From Vombatus ursinus (lineage: Eukaryota > Chordata > Mammalia > Diprotodontia > Vombatidae), in assembly GCF_900497805.2 (NCBI RefSeq), contig NW_020954585.1, forward strand, positions 41,162,140 through 41,226,139: a stretch of 64,000 nucleotides of DNA, read 5' to 3'. The first letter of the stretch is position 1, and every line of letters begins with the position of its first letter. Both the position numbers and the translations under genes were made by a program. The notes beneath the pieces are model-generated. The model saw only the letters and a list, made by a program, of their open reading frames with translations, searched no databases and had not been told where the DNA came from. This document shows, piece by piece, positions 1-10,739 of this stretch.

Positions 1-88
1 TATACACATTTATATTCATGTACACACATTATATATATACATACTCATGTATTCTATGTGTCTGCATGTACGTATACTGTATATTAGG
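1..88. repeat. TA/CA-rich degenerate microsatellite
   Basis: Alternating purine-pyrimidine sequence (tatacaca, atatatatac, gtacgtata) at the window edge. It is interrupted, hence old. Confidence 0.75.
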
Positions 89-91
89 AAC

Positions 92-285
92 TAGACTTGT
101 GATATCATTGGTACAGGGAACTCCTAAGTGAGGAAAGTCTCTCTACCAATGAGGATTTGCATATTCTGCAACTTTAGTCTCAGAAAACTGCTTAGAGTAT
201 TGAGAGGGTAGATGACCTACCCAGTCACATAGCTGTTATGGGTCAGAGGTAGGTCTTCCTGGGTCTATCCACTCTATGTATTATA
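92..285 (-). repeat. CORE-SINE with 'cattggtagaggga' tail (call it family S)
   Basis: Read on the minus strand it has a CORE-like body (cacatggctgtgtgacc-type) ending in a tail that appears on the plus strand as ggtacagggaactcctaag and ctctaccaatg. The same tail recurs in at least eight other copies here. Family name not recalled with certainty. Confidence 0.75.
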
Positions 286-289
286 TTAA

Positions 290-1180
290 ATATATGTTTA
301 TTTATCAAGATTCACTTGCCATCCCAATCACACTGATGTCAATATTTTTTTTCTGATTTGATGTTAGCATCAAAGAGATATCTTGAATGACCTATAACAT
401 TCTTAGGTTTTACATTCAATCAGCCATGTGTGGCATCTCAGAAGTTGGTACTATCTCGGGGAAAATACACTTTGGTTTTCATGCCAAGACTGAAGCTGTT
501 GAAGCTTTATAAAAAAACTAATCTTTGGACTGATACTTTTCCCAGTATGACCAAAGTGTTACTTATACCATATATACATGGGTAATAAGTGCTTAAGGAC
601 TGATGGGTTCCACCCCCCCCCTTTTCCTATGATGAGAAGCTTTTACAGCTGTGAAAATATGCTGACTCTCTCCATATCTTTTTCCCCATGCCTGAGCCTT
701 GCTTTCTGGGGCTGCAGTTTCTCAACAAGAATAAAATTGGCCATTGTTGAATTAGTCTGAGTACAAAGCAGAGAGGAACAATAATCCCAGGACCTGGGGT
801 CTTATAGGAAAATGTCCACAACAATTAAGTTTAGAAACCCATAGTGTATTCACCCTCAGCATCCTCTAGTTGGGTTTAAACAAGTAATTGTACTATATGG
901 GATTCCATTTCTCAATTTCTGGCACAGGGCTGGGGTAAGCCAAACTTCAGTTCACTTAGAAATAATTACACAGTAGCTTCCGGCAAAGACTCGTCACATT
1001 TTTGGAAATGGGCCGTGGATCATCTTACTTGATTAGTACTTATTAGTCAGTGGAACATCGGCTATTTGAGGAATAAAAGGGTTCCCTTTCCCCCTTCTTC
1101 CACTTAATGCCACCTTTATTTAAGGTAAAAAAAAATATGTTACTTATTTAGTTGTGGGGTCGTAGAGAAAGGAAGGGAAG
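290..1180. other. Intronic sequence without a recognised element
   Basis: A run of ten Cs interrupts it near 611-620. Open frames here are short and have no family resemblance. No gene or clear repeat is visible. Confidence 0.5.
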
Positions 1181-1183
1181 GGA

Positions 1184-1415
1184 ATTAGCATTTATATAGC
1201 ATTGTGTGCCAGGATTTTTTGTTTTTTTTACAAATATCTCATTTGATCCTCACAGAAATCCTATTATCCCCATTTTACAGTTGAGGAAACTGAAGCAAAC
1301 AGAGCTTAAGTGACTTGCCTAGGCTCACACAGTTAATACATTTCTGAGGCCTAATTTGAACTTAGGTCTTCCTAACTCTGGGCCCAGCACTCTATCCATT
1401 GCACCACCAGCTGCC
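1184..1415 (-). repeat. MIR-type CORE-SINE
   Basis: Plus-strand order is L2-like tail (atttatatagc...atctcatttgatcctcac), CORE (gaggaaactgaagc...gtgacttgcc) and tRNA head (tctatccattgcaccacc). This is the full reverse layout of a MIR element. Confidence 0.9.
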
Positions 1416-1489
1416 TAATGACCTCATTGTTTTTGCTTCTAGTCTGTCTAAAAGACTGAAAATTATTGGACAGAACAACTAGTAGACAG

Positions 1490-1720
1490 TGAAATGGGTG
1501 ATCTGGTTTCTGTTCTCTTCCTACCATTGCCTCTAATTTGCCTTATAATTATGGGCAAGTCATAGCCTTGCTGTGCTTCAGTTTCCCTGCCCTAAATATC
1601 CCTTGAGCTGATCTGCCTCACAGGGGTAGTGGCATATTTTTAGGTAATGTCCTGCCCCCTTTCTCCCAGATATTGGTGAGTGAAAGTTGCTTTGTAAATG
1701 CAGAATATTAACATAAGACA
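1490..1720 (+). repeat. Degenerate MIR-type SINE
   Basis: Contains atgggcaagtcatagcc and cttcagtttccctgccc, the CORE region of a plus-oriented SINE, followed by a poorly preserved tail. Edges are approximate. Confidence 0.55.
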
Positions 1721-2134
1721 AAACTTGGTGCAAGCCTGTAAAAAAGGCAACTTGGCTCATCCCACATTTGTTGTGTCAGTTTAAGGAATGATGAGATTCT
1801 TACTGGTGGTTTCTCTCAGTTAAATAGAAAGTCTTAAAGTATGTTATCTGACACTGTATCTCATAAAGACCAATAAACCAGTTGTTCCATTAATGAGTAG
1901 ATTCTAAAGTCCAGGGCTTCTTGGAAAATAGACTGTCTCTATTACTTCTGACATCAGACCTTGGGACTCTTGCATGATCACTCCAGATAAGCTTAAGGAA
2001 CAGGAACATTCCTAAGGTGAGAATCAGAATTCAGAATGACTGTATCCACCAGTCCTTCAAGCCTCAACTCACTGAATGATAAGCGTTTCTTCTAAGGTCC
2101 CCAGAGAACTTTCAGGCCATCAGTAGGGGTATTA

Positions 2135-2322
2135 TGTTAGAAAGAACTCTCAATTTGAGGTCAAGAGCACCTGGATTTTAATCCCACCTTTATTTGACAC
2201 TTAACTCCCGGTGTGACCTTGGGTAAGTAGTTACTCAAGTTCCTGGGTCCCATTTTCCTCCTATATGAAATGATGGGATTGGACTAGATGGCCTGTAAAA
2301 ATCCTTCCAGTTTGAAATCTGG
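2135..2322 (+). repeat. MIR3-like SINE with CR1/L3-type tail
   Basis: tRNA-like head, gtgaccttgggtaagta CORE, then attggactagatggcc and tccttccagtttgaaatct, the tail shared with CR1/L3 LINEs. Confidence 0.85.
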
Positions 2323-2655
2323 GGAAAAACATATTCAGGCAACGGTCTAAGTATAGATCTAGATGAGAAGTAGGAAGAATAGGGTCCTCTAAGAGGGACA
2401 ATCGATGTTAATGGAAAGATTCAGATCATAGCCAATACACACATATTCTTCATGAGGATTCAGCTCAGTGAAGCAGTCACTGGTTTACATAAAGGTCTGT
2501 GGTGTCTCATTCATTTTCAGAAGAAGTCTCATGGTAAACCAACAGAGGGACTTACTAGGAAAGTAGAGAAAGTGTGAGACATCAGTGATTGTTTTCGCAC
2601 TACACATCAATGTTTGAAGACTCTGTACTGAGCAGAAGTTAAGTTCATTGAAGGA

Positions 2656-2845
2656 GGTGCGGTGGTACAGTGGAAAGAGCACTAGATTCTGATTCAGAAG
2701 ATCTGAGTTTGAATCCTGACTGTCACTTATTGTATGTGACCTTGGGCCATTTATTTAACTTCTCAGAGCTTCAGGTTCCTCCTCTATGAAATGAGGGATC
2801 TGAAATAAATGACCACTCAAGTCCGTTCCAGGTCTAAATCTATGA
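2656..2845 (+). repeat. MIR3-like SINE
   Basis: Head ggtacagtggaaagagcac, CORE gtgaccttgggcca, tail ccgttccaggtctaaatctatgag. Confidence 0.87.
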
Positions 2846-2849
2846 GCAC

Positions 2850-3290
2850 AAGCATTTCAGAAATGGCACCTGGAATATCCAAGTATGGTCAAGCAGTGTC
2901 ATACCCTATGCATTGAAATGTCCTCATTAGTAATGTCCTCATTAGTAAGAGGAGACTTTTTCAGTTGAGTGATTTGGTCATGTTTTCTAGATGGGCATCC
3001 CCTGCCTGCCTGCATCACTTCTTAAAAATTCTGAGCCTCAAGTTACCAGTTCTCCAAACTCAAACTAGGTAGAGAGATAGTGGATTCAGCATATCAATCT
3101 AGGTCAGGTGGAAGACTAATTATCATGAGGGAACCCTTGGTTCAGCAACAGGAACTGTCTAATCTGATCTTTGTAAACTCCTGGACAAGGTGGAACAAGA
3201 TGAAGGAAGAAAAAAAAAAGCAGTAGGTGATGCCCTAGGCTAGAAGTTGTTCCTCTCTCTGATTTTCCCGTCATACCACTTGGTGATGCT
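2850..3290. other. No recognised feature
   Basis: A short direct repeat (tgtcctcattagtaa twice, about 2920-2947) and a purine-rich run near 3205-3225 are the only visible structure. Confidence 0.4.
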
Positions 3291-3292
3291 AT

Positions 3293-3425
3293 ATTAAAGT
3301 TTAAAAAAATATGGGCAGGGGACCAGAATTTCCTAAAAGGAAACTCAGTTGTCTGGGAGTATAGTTGCCATGAGCAGTGCTTTTGCACCCCTAAATGATG
3401 AGTAACCATCTTCATGGAGAATAAA
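3293..3425 (+). repeat. Unclassified dispersed repeat 'A', copy 1
   Basis: Shares about 120 bp with 4944-5090: both begin taaagtttaaaaaaata, then cagaatttcc, aaaggaaactca, ttgtctggga-like, gcagtgcttttgca and cccaaatg. The family was not recognised. Confidence 0.7.
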
Positions 3426-3429
3426 CACA

Positions 3430-4780
3430 GTATTGGCGCTCCCACCTCTCAGAATGTGACTTTACATGCTTTGAGACTGGGCTTTGGCTTCCATTTAATC
3501 TAACCCTGTAAAATCCAGGTAGGAATAGGCCTAAAAAGTTCTTTCCAGCTCCAAGTCTATGAAATCATGACCCAAAATTTGGTGATTTTCATTCCAGAAC
3601 AAAATGATAATAATGTGTTACATATAGTTTTTTTTTAATCTTAGTTTACTGAGAATTACTGCTTTTGTGGTAGGCACTTGGGGATACAAATACCGACGCA
3701 CCCCCTAATATTACAGTTATTCCTTCCACATCTCGGGAGTTAGGGACACAGTGCTCCTGTGATCTGGAAAAATCCATGTAAAATTTTTTGGCCCTCTTTT
3801 CATACCAGAGAAGAAGTCTGAATTTTTTTCTTTTTCCTCTATGAAGTGTTTACAGTACCTTATTGTAACATTTGGGTTAAGTATTTGTCCATAGGCTATA
3901 TGTAGGTCAATGTTAAGTAAAAATACTATATGAAAAAGAACTTTTTCTGTGTTGTCTGCAGCTTCCACAAAACTCCCAAAAAATTTCCACTTAATTTCTT
4001 ATGCCGACCCATGATATAACCTCAATGGGGAAAGTCAAGATGTGGAAGGGTTGGATAACTAGTTCCTGTTTTCAAGGAGCTTACTTTCTATTGATAGGAT
4101 AGAGCACACACAGAAATAAGTACTACACAACATACCACTGGACTATGTACTGTTTTGTTTTCTCGTGTGTATGGCTTGCCTATTGAAACAGATTGTAAGT
4201 TCCCTGAGGGCAGTCCTCCCTTACCTACCGAAAAAATTTTCTTTCTGTTAGGCTGCATCCTTGTTTGATGCTGACTCCTGGGTTGACCCTAACTTTTAAA
4301 GTTTCTAAAAAGTGACTTTCACTATTGAAAAGTTTAGTTAGATTTGTGGGCATTCATCTCTTAGTTTCAGGCCTTGGGTAACACAGGTGTGTATATAAGT
4401 TCAATGATTTGTTTGTTGGCAACATGCTGGGTATCATCTGAGATGTGAAAGGTTATCTTCCAAATTATGTGTTTGAAATGAAGCCAAAGTGGCAGATTTC
4501 CTTTGTTGACATGACCAAACAGCATTAAAAAGGTGTTTGGTTTGCTGATTTGTTGTCTGCTAAAAGTTGAAATCATTTCAATATGGAGCATAAGAGCTAC
4601 ATAAAAGTGAGAAACATTATGAAAGTCACATATCGTGTCATCATAAATGCTAAATAGTATGAAATTAAGCCTATTGTGAATGTTTGAAATGTTATACTCC
4701 AGCATGTAAATTTTTTCCCATAAGACTCTAGGATTAGCCAGATTTCGATTTGCAATTTCTCAAATACATATGGTTACATA
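3430..4780. other. Mostly unassigned intron, with small SINE and L2 scraps
   Basis: 3530-3570 resembles a MIR3 tail (ttctttccagctccaagtct). 4150-4225 (ttgtaagttccctgagggcag) resembles the L2 3' end. The rest, including minus-strand open frames of 83 and 112 codons, has no recognisable homology. Confidence 0.45.
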
Positions 4781-4819
4781 GTCTACGTGGACTAATCTAG
4801 GTTTGTTAAAATAGATGTT

Positions 4820-4943
4820 TTACATGTGTGTGTATATATATATATATGTATATGCACATTCATATATTATATATACACACTATATGTGTGTGGGTATGTA
4901 TATATAGGTATATACATATACACATACACATACATACATACAT
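4820..4943. repeat. TA/TG/CA microsatellite
   Basis: Runs of tgtgtgtatatatata and acacatacatacatac. It produces the spurious Ile/Tyr/His-rich open frames on both strands. Confidence 0.9.
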
Positions 4944-5095
4944 GATAAAGTTTAAAAAAATAAAGATAGGGCAACAGAATTTCCCAAAAGGAAACTCAAT
5001 TATCTGGGAACATAGTTTCCCCAAGCAGTGCTTTTGCATCCCCAAATGGTGAGCTACTAATTTAAATGGGGACAAATGCAGTTGTAGTCTCTCCC
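4944..5095 (+). repeat. Unclassified dispersed repeat 'A', copy 2
   Basis: Second copy of the repeat at 3293-3425, in the same orientation and diverged by roughly a fifth by eye. It lies between two TA/TG microsatellites, one at each end. Confidence 0.7.
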
Positions 5096-5230
5096 TATAT
5101 GGGAGTGTATATGTATTTGTGTATACATATGTTATATATATATGTGTGTATGCACACATACACATATATTGTGTGTATATGTGTTTATATATTCCTTTAC
5201 ATATGTATACACACACTGTATATGTGTCTT
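5096..5230. repeat. TA/TG/CA microsatellite
   Basis: gtatatgtat, gtgtgtatgcacacatac and similar alternating runs. It mirrors the microsatellite on the other side of repeat A copy 2. Confidence 0.88.
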
Positions 5231-5249
5231 TATTTCTAGACTAACATTT

Positions 5250-5330
5250 AATCTATAAGAGGAAACTCCCTCTACCAATGCAGAGAGCAGCTGTTCTACT
5301 AATCTGCATGATATTATAGGGTGTGCTGGT
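5250..5330 (-). repeat. Family S SINE, 3' fragment
   Basis: gaggaaactccctctaccaa with flanking bases matches the tail of family S in reverse orientation; the CORE is mostly absent. Confidence 0.6.
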
Positions 5331-5454
5331 GCCAGCTCTAACTAGCTTATGAGAGCCAATTGTTAAATCTTCAGCATTTATATCTCAGAAATCAGCAAAT
5401 GTTACACATGGAGGCTTGATCTATTGTTTTGTTGACTGTCTCTAGACTTAAGAA

Positions 5455-5532
5455 GGTAATGGAGAAAATGGGGAATTGGATTAAAGGGCTTCCAAGGTCC
5501 CTCCCAGCTCTAAATCTGAGTCTGTGAGCCTT
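5455..5532 (+). repeat. MIR3-like SINE tail
   Basis: ggggaattggattaaaggg, then tccctcccagctctaaatct, the CR1/L3-type tail without its head. Confidence 0.65.
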
Positions 5533-5720
5533 TGAATTCTGAAGAAACTTTTACCCTTGAGAAAACTGTGGGTTGAGAAAGCATCAGGAAGAACATGAGC
5601 CTAACTATTGGACTTTTGTCCGATATTATCCTATAAAAATAACGAGGCAGATTAAATTTAAAAGTGTGTCATGAACACTCTGCCACCATGGAGAGCTGAT
5701 AGTTAAACATTTACCAGCCC

Positions 5721-5750
5721 ACGTCTGATGTGTGTGTGTGTGTGTGTGTA
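5721..5750. repeat. (GT)n microsatellite
   Basis: About 12 uninterrupted GT units. Confidence 0.95.
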
Positions 5751-5759
5751 TAAGACCTA

Positions 5760-5985
5760 TGTTATTACAGAAGGCTTCCTTCCTTCCTTTCTTCCTTCCT
5801 TCATCTACATATGTACATAATAAATAAATACCCACCTGTGAAATGTTGAATGCTTTATATTTATGATTTATTTCTTCACCATATGCTGCACTGAGAAACC
5901 GCAGTAACTGAGACATTGCTTGACCTTCAGAAGATCTCACAGCTAGCAAAAAGCAGAGGAAGATTTCAGTCAGGATATTCAGCAA
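5760..5985 (-). repeat. Unclassified dispersed repeat 'B', copy 1
   Basis: Shares with 7505-7770 a CT-rich (ttccttcc)n block, then taaataaatacccac, tgctttatatt, ttcaccatatgc and ttcagaagatctcac. The minus-strand frames of both copies encode related short peptides (SSEGQ...AYGE...GIYLLC), but too short and microsatellite-tailed to be a gene. Confidence 0.7.
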
Positions 5986-6149
5986 ACTATACATCCATAT
6001 TATCTCTGAGACATTAAAATTTTGCTAATTTTAGAATCTTGTGGAATATCCATATATAAATAGACATAGAGATAGATGATATAGATATATGGGGACATAC
6101 AGAGATAGAAATAAAGATCTTTTCTGGACCTGTTATTGATTTTATGACT

Positions 6150-6350
6150 GTAGGCAACTCCTAGTAAAGACATCCTTCTACTAATGCATGGCATTGATTT
6201 ATAGTCTTAGAGAGTTTCCTGAGGCACTAAGAGGTCAAGTGACTTGGCCCAGGGTTACATAGTCAGTATATATCATAGGTAGAACATGAACTGAGGTCTC
6301 AACAAGGCTGACTATCCTTGAGGCTGACTATTCACTATTCTATGTTTCTT
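6150..6350 (-). repeat. Family S SINE
   Basis: ggcaactcctagtaaag and ttctactaatgcatgg, then agtcttagagagtttcctga and gtgacttggcccagggttac. Confidence 0.72.
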
Positions 6351-6394
6351 CCTAGGTAGACAGAAAAAGATGGGTAGGTAGAGATATTGCATTT

Positions 6395-6560
6395 GTGGAA
6401 AGGACAGGGCTTGGAGTCAGAAGATGTGTTCAGTTCCTGGCTCCGTTACCTTAGTTATGGGACTCTGGACAACTCTCTATGCCTCAGTTTCCTTATGGGG
6501 AGTTTAAAAATTTTAGCACTTTGTAAAACTTAAAACTCTAAATAATTATTAGCTGTTTTT
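6395..6560 (+). repeat. MIR-type SINE
   Basis: ggcttggagtcagaag head, gcctcagtttccttatgggg CORE end, then a short L2-like tail. Confidence 0.65.
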
Positions 6561-7205
6561 ACTATAGGTTGTGGCAAGATTATGGTCAATTAGAAATACT
6601 AAAGCCTAATTTTCCATCATGACTACCCAAGGAATCAAGGTCGCTTCTTCTGAGAGGATACCCTTGAGGTCGTAACCTTTATCCTTTTATTTCTTCTCCC
6701 ATGCTTCATTGCACCATTCCTTCTGCTGTACTGCCAAACTAGTCAGCTGTTTTGACTGTATAAACTCTGTTATTATAGAAAAAACTCTTGGAGAACAGAC
6801 TATGTAAGGAGTAATGTAAGTAAATTACACATGATCACTTTCTCAGTTTAGCAGGTAATATGAATTCACATAGACTAGAGTTTACAGTAATTTCCAGTTC
6901 CCCTTCCTAACTTGCTAATCTCTACCTCCATCAAAAACCAGATTTGCTTATTTCAGCTTCTTTGGTTCCTGGGGAATCAACATCCTTTCTCTCTGGCCCC
7001 AGGCACCCCCTCAGCACCAGGTCGAGTATGTCCTCCTGTCAGTTCCCTGAATCTCAGTACTCTACTGGACTCTGCCCACAGAATTAACCAGAAGGAAGTG
7101 TTTCCTTTCCTGTTACTCAATATAGAACAAATTCAATAGTTAGGCTCATGGACTTCTTTAGTCTTTCTTAACCCATAATTTTTTCAAGGGTTCAAGTTTC
7201 TTTGG

Positions 7206-7365
7206 AACTCGAAGGCTCACAGACTCAGATTTAGAGCTGGAAAGGATCTTAGAAGCCATATAATCCAATTCCCCATTTTTATAAATGAGGAAATTGAGAT
7301 TCAGAGAGGTTAATTGATTTGCCCATAATCACACAGCTGATTTTAAGTGTCAGAGGTGAGAATAC
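7206..7365 (-). repeat. MIR3-like SINE
   Basis: Plus-strand cagatttagagctggaaagg tail, ataaatgaggaaattgag, gatttgcccataatcacac CORE. Confidence 0.8.
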
Positions 7366-7504
7366 TTACCACCCCACAAACGAAAATATCAACATTGCCC
7401 CAGCTTGGGAAGTTATCTTTCTCTGGCCCTTATCTGGTCTCTTGACTCTCTTAGGTATAGGTATTCATGTGAAAACAGCCCTTGAATGCCCAGTTCATTT
7501 TGTT

Positions 7505-7770
7505 GAGTTCAGCCCTAGTCGGATTAGGGTTCTTTCCTTCCTCCCTTCCTCCCTCCCTCCTCATTTTCTTTCTTTTCCTTTCCTTTGCATATACACATAG
7601 TAAATAAATACCCATCCTTGAAACATTCAATGCTGCTTTATATTCGGGACTTGTGTCTTCTCCATATGCCATATCGGAAACCCCCGACACCTGAAAGATT
7701 GTCTGACCTTCAGAAGATCTCACACTAGCAAGTAGCAGAGGAAGACTTCATTCAAGATTCAGACCCAGGT
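7505..7770 (-). repeat. Unclassified dispersed repeat 'B', copy 2
   Basis: Second copy of the 5760-5985 repeat in the same orientation, 1.7 kb away. On the minus strand the element ends ...gggtatttatttacta, followed by a purine-rich (GGAA)n-type tail, which looks like a retroposon 3' end. Confidence 0.7.
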
Positions 7771-7979
7771 CTCAGACTCCTGAGCTAGTGAGGGATTTTT
7801 TCTTCTGTATCATACAGCTTCTTAATCATAAGATTTTTGCTTTCATATGAAAGTAAGGAGGTTAGCTTGGGTTTGAATAGAGATTTTCATCTAGATCTTA
7901 AAACTAAGACAGTTGTTAGACTTTGAGCATTACATCTCAGCTTTTCACTTACCTTGACATAATTAACATGGTATAGCAA

Positions 7980-8175
7980 GGAACTGAACCTGGTACAGGA
8001 ATCTCCTGATGAGGAAACTCATTCTACTCAAGTAGATTCTCACCTAATAGTCTTAGAGAGTCGATTGGGGTGCTGAGACATTCAGGGACTTGCCTGAGGT
8101 CACACAGCCACTATGTGTCAGAGGTGAACCTTGATCCCGGCCATTCCTAATTCCAAGGTTAACCCTCCATCCAAT
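7980..8175 (-). repeat. Family S SINE
   Basis: aatctcctgatgaggaaact tail, tagtcttagagagtcgattg, then acttgcctgaggtcacacag CORE and a decayed tRNA head. Confidence 0.8.
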
Positions 8176-8179
8176 ACAC

Positions 8180-8865
8180 ATCACCTTTTCTGTATCAGAT
8201 GCTGTAAAATATGACTTTCTATAAATGTAACCAGTAATATCACCAGATACTTAAAATAGGATAACAAAAGCACAGAAAAAAATTCAGAAATAAAAACTCT
8301 GGTAACACACTCTAAACTTATAATTGGACACCCTGGGCTTCTTAAGGAGCATTTTTCTTTCACTTATGCAGATATTTATGTAGATTATATTAAAGTAGGA
8401 GCCTCTCATTTGTACTCAGTTTGCTCTTTAAAAGATTTTCTATAAACAGCATAAAAGAAGTGGAAAAATGTAAAAGTTCCCATGAACTGTGTATAATCTG
8501 CATAATTGTGTCATGAACTTGTCTAATCATGAGTCTTGAATGACTGTCTGTGTATGACTAACTTGTAACAGATTTTAACTAATTATTAACTCAACTGGAT
8601 AGATTCACTTCAGTGTTATCATAAAGGGCCTTGAAATGTGACAGCACGACAGAGTTCCATAAAATTTATTGCTTGAATCCTGCTGCATCTACTATCCCTT
8701 TTATGTACTGACTTTTGCCCTTATGTTAGAGCTGGGTGTTCTCATTACCGGGAAAGAGGAAGTGTCTTTATTAATTAGTATTTGAGATAAAATATAGTGG
8801 AAATGTGTACTCAAACTCTTCCTATATTCAGTAATGACCAGATATGTGTCTTTTTGAGGGAATCG
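8180..8865. other. No recognised feature
   Basis: AT-rich intron without an evident repeat or coding signal. Confidence 0.45.
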
Positions 8866-8867
8866 TG

Positions 8868-9092
8868 ACAATGGGGGTAGAAATCGGCCTCGAAACCAGG
8901 AAGCCATTGGTGCTAGTCCTACTTTGGACTCATAATATCTTTGTGACCCTGGGTAAAGCACTTAACCTCTTAGTGCCCTAGGCAATTCTAAGACTGTAAA
9001 TTGAAGAGAAGGTATTGAATTGCATTGGTAGAGGGAGTTTTCTCCTTTGGGAGCTCCTGATATCATTGAAGTTATAGGTCCAGTCTCTAACT
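8868..9092 (+). repeat. Family S SINE, near full length
   Basis: Plus-oriented: cctcgaaaccaggaagcc head, tttgtgaccctgggtaaagc CORE, agtgccctaggcaattcta, then cattggtagagggagttttc and ggagctcctgatatcattg. This copy shows the complete layout of the family. Confidence 0.83.
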
Positions 9093-9170
9093 CCGAAAAA
9101 AAGACAGAGAAAATGACTTTTCTTGTAACAGGAACATAGATTTGGAGCTCTGTGGGAGCTTTGCTGTGTA

Positions 9171-9408
9171 GTTGTTATCAGTCATGTCTGACTCTTCATG
9201 ACCCCATTTGGGGTTTTCTTGGCAAAGATACTAGAGTGGTTTTCCATTTTCTTCTCCAGTTCACTTTTTAGGTAAGGAACTGAGGCAAACAGGGTGAAGT
9301 GACTTGCCCAGGGTCACAAGCTAGTGTGTGTCTGAGGCAGGATTTGAATTGAGGTCTTCCTCATTCTAGGCCTGGCTCTTTATTCACTGTACCACCTAGC
9401 TGCCCCTA
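9171..9408 (-). repeat. MAR1-like CORE-SINE with RTE/BovB-type 3' end
   Basis: Plus-strand order is gtcatgtctgactcttcatg (the BovB-like end), ttggcaaagatac, tgaggcaaacagg CORE and cactgtaccacctagctgcc head. Confidence 0.92.
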
Positions 9409-9473
9409 CATGAACTTAGAGATCATCTAGTGTTATTTTTCAGGTGAGGTAACTGTGCCTAGAAAGCAACTTG

Positions 9474-9735
9474 CTGGGCAACTAAGTGGTAGATGGAGTG
9501 CTAGGCCTAGAGTCAGGAAGACTGGAGTTCAGAAACTTCAGATGCCTCAGATACTTCTAAGCGGTGTACAGACTCTGGGCAAGTCACTTAACCTCTGTTT
9601 GTCTTGATTTCCTTATCTATAAAATGGGGATAATAATGCCACCTACATTCCAGGATTATTGTGAGGATCAAATGAGATAATAATTGCACAGGTCTTAACA
9701 GAGTGCCTGGAACAGAGTAAGTGCTACATACATGT
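9474..9735 (+). repeat. MIR-type SINE
   Basis: Complete: aactaagtggtagatggag head, gggcaagtcacttaacctct CORE, aaaatggggataataatgcc, ttgtgaggatcaaatgagat and agtgcctggaacagagtaag L2-type tail. Confidence 0.92.
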
Positions 9736-9759
9736 TGTTGTTGTCATCGTTGTCACCAA

Positions 9760-9801
<42 letters not shown>

Positions 9802-9830
9802 AACATCACCATCCTCATCATCATCACTTA
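9736..9830. repeat. (ATC)n trinucleotide microsatellite
   Basis: About 13 clean catcat units flanked by imperfect ones, grown at the 3' end of the preceding MIR. Confidence 0.95.
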
Positions 9831-10089
9831 GGCAGCAACTAGCAGTCACGATATTAACCCAGGTCATCTGTCTCCAAAATCATGGGTTTTTCCATTACAC
9901 CATGCTGCCAATATTTGTTAGTGCCATATAACAATAGGAAGATTTTTTCTTGAAGTAAAAGAAATATTTCAATAAATCTTGGTTCTCTCTAGTTATATGC
10001 CTTTCTATCCATTATTTCTGGACTTTGCCCAGAAGCAGATCTCAAATTCTTTAGGCCCTACATATTTCTTTGGGAGATATTTTACAGAA

Positions 10090-10378
10090 TGAACTCTCTT
10101 TCCCTCTACCCCTCCTCTTCTCTCTCTCCCTCCTGCTTTCCCTACTTCTCTCCCTTTCTCCCTCCCCCTTTCCCTCTTCTTTCTTTCCCCCTACCTCCCC
10201 TTCTCCTCCTTCCCCCTTCCCTCTCTCCCCTTCCCTCTCCTTCTCTCTCCTTCTCCCTCCCCCTTCCCCTCATCTTCTTCTCCCTCTCTCTCCCTTTCTT
10301 CCTCTCTTCCTTCCCCCCTCCCTCTCTTTCTTCCTCCTCTTCCTTTCCATCCCCCTCTCCCTCTGTCTTTCCCTTTTG
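10090..10378. repeat. Polypyrimidine (C/T) tract of about 290 bp
   Basis: Nearly pure C and T on the plus strand (ctccctcccccttcccctc-type), with only occasional purines. It creates the long spurious Ser/Pro/Leu-rich and Glu/Gly/Arg-rich open frames on both strands; these are not genes. Confidence 0.93.
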
Positions 10379-10739
10379 CGTGAATTTTAAGAGAGAAGCA
10401 CAATTCCACAGCAGGTTTTTTTTTTTCCCCCATCTATGTTTCTGCTTCTGACTGAATCTGACACCTCTCCATCCTTCATGAAACTGGTTTGTTAAGGGAA
10501 AGGACACAGTACAAAGTCTGGGAGGTGGGTCACAATTCCACCATAGGAGAAGTTCATGTGGATAAAGTAAATTCTCACTCTAGTGGCTAAAGCATGAATA
10601 TCTCTTTCTATCACCCTGAACAACTGAACTCTTTCCTGAGGAAAGACAGAGTCAAGAAGGCATTATTGGGGTGGGGTGATGGGGGGGAAGATCCGTGATT
10701 AATCAACTCTTAACAGTTAAATGACCATGTTACAATAAC

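Noticed and set aside
1080-1140. Poly-A signal-like and A-rich stretches considered as transcript ends
   Set aside because: Such words are frequent by chance in AT-rich intron, and no upstream transcript supports them.
2656-2740. tRNA-like heads in this and many other SINEs, considered as tRNA genes
   Set aside because: They are SINE promoters attached to CORE and LINE-type tails, with decayed arms. No intact cloverleaf could be assembled by eye.
4828-5216. Tyr/Ile/His-rich frames on both strands
   Set aside because: Alternating TA/TG/CA microsatellite translated in both directions.
9736-9830. Regularly repeated units considered as a CRISPR-like array
   Set aside because: A plain trinucleotide microsatellite with no spacers, in an animal intron.
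10070-10507. Four long open frames (up to 121 codons) on both strands
   Set aside because: They are translations of the polypyrimidine tract: Ser/Pro/Leu-rich one way and Glu/Gly/Arg-rich the other. Low complexity, no gene.
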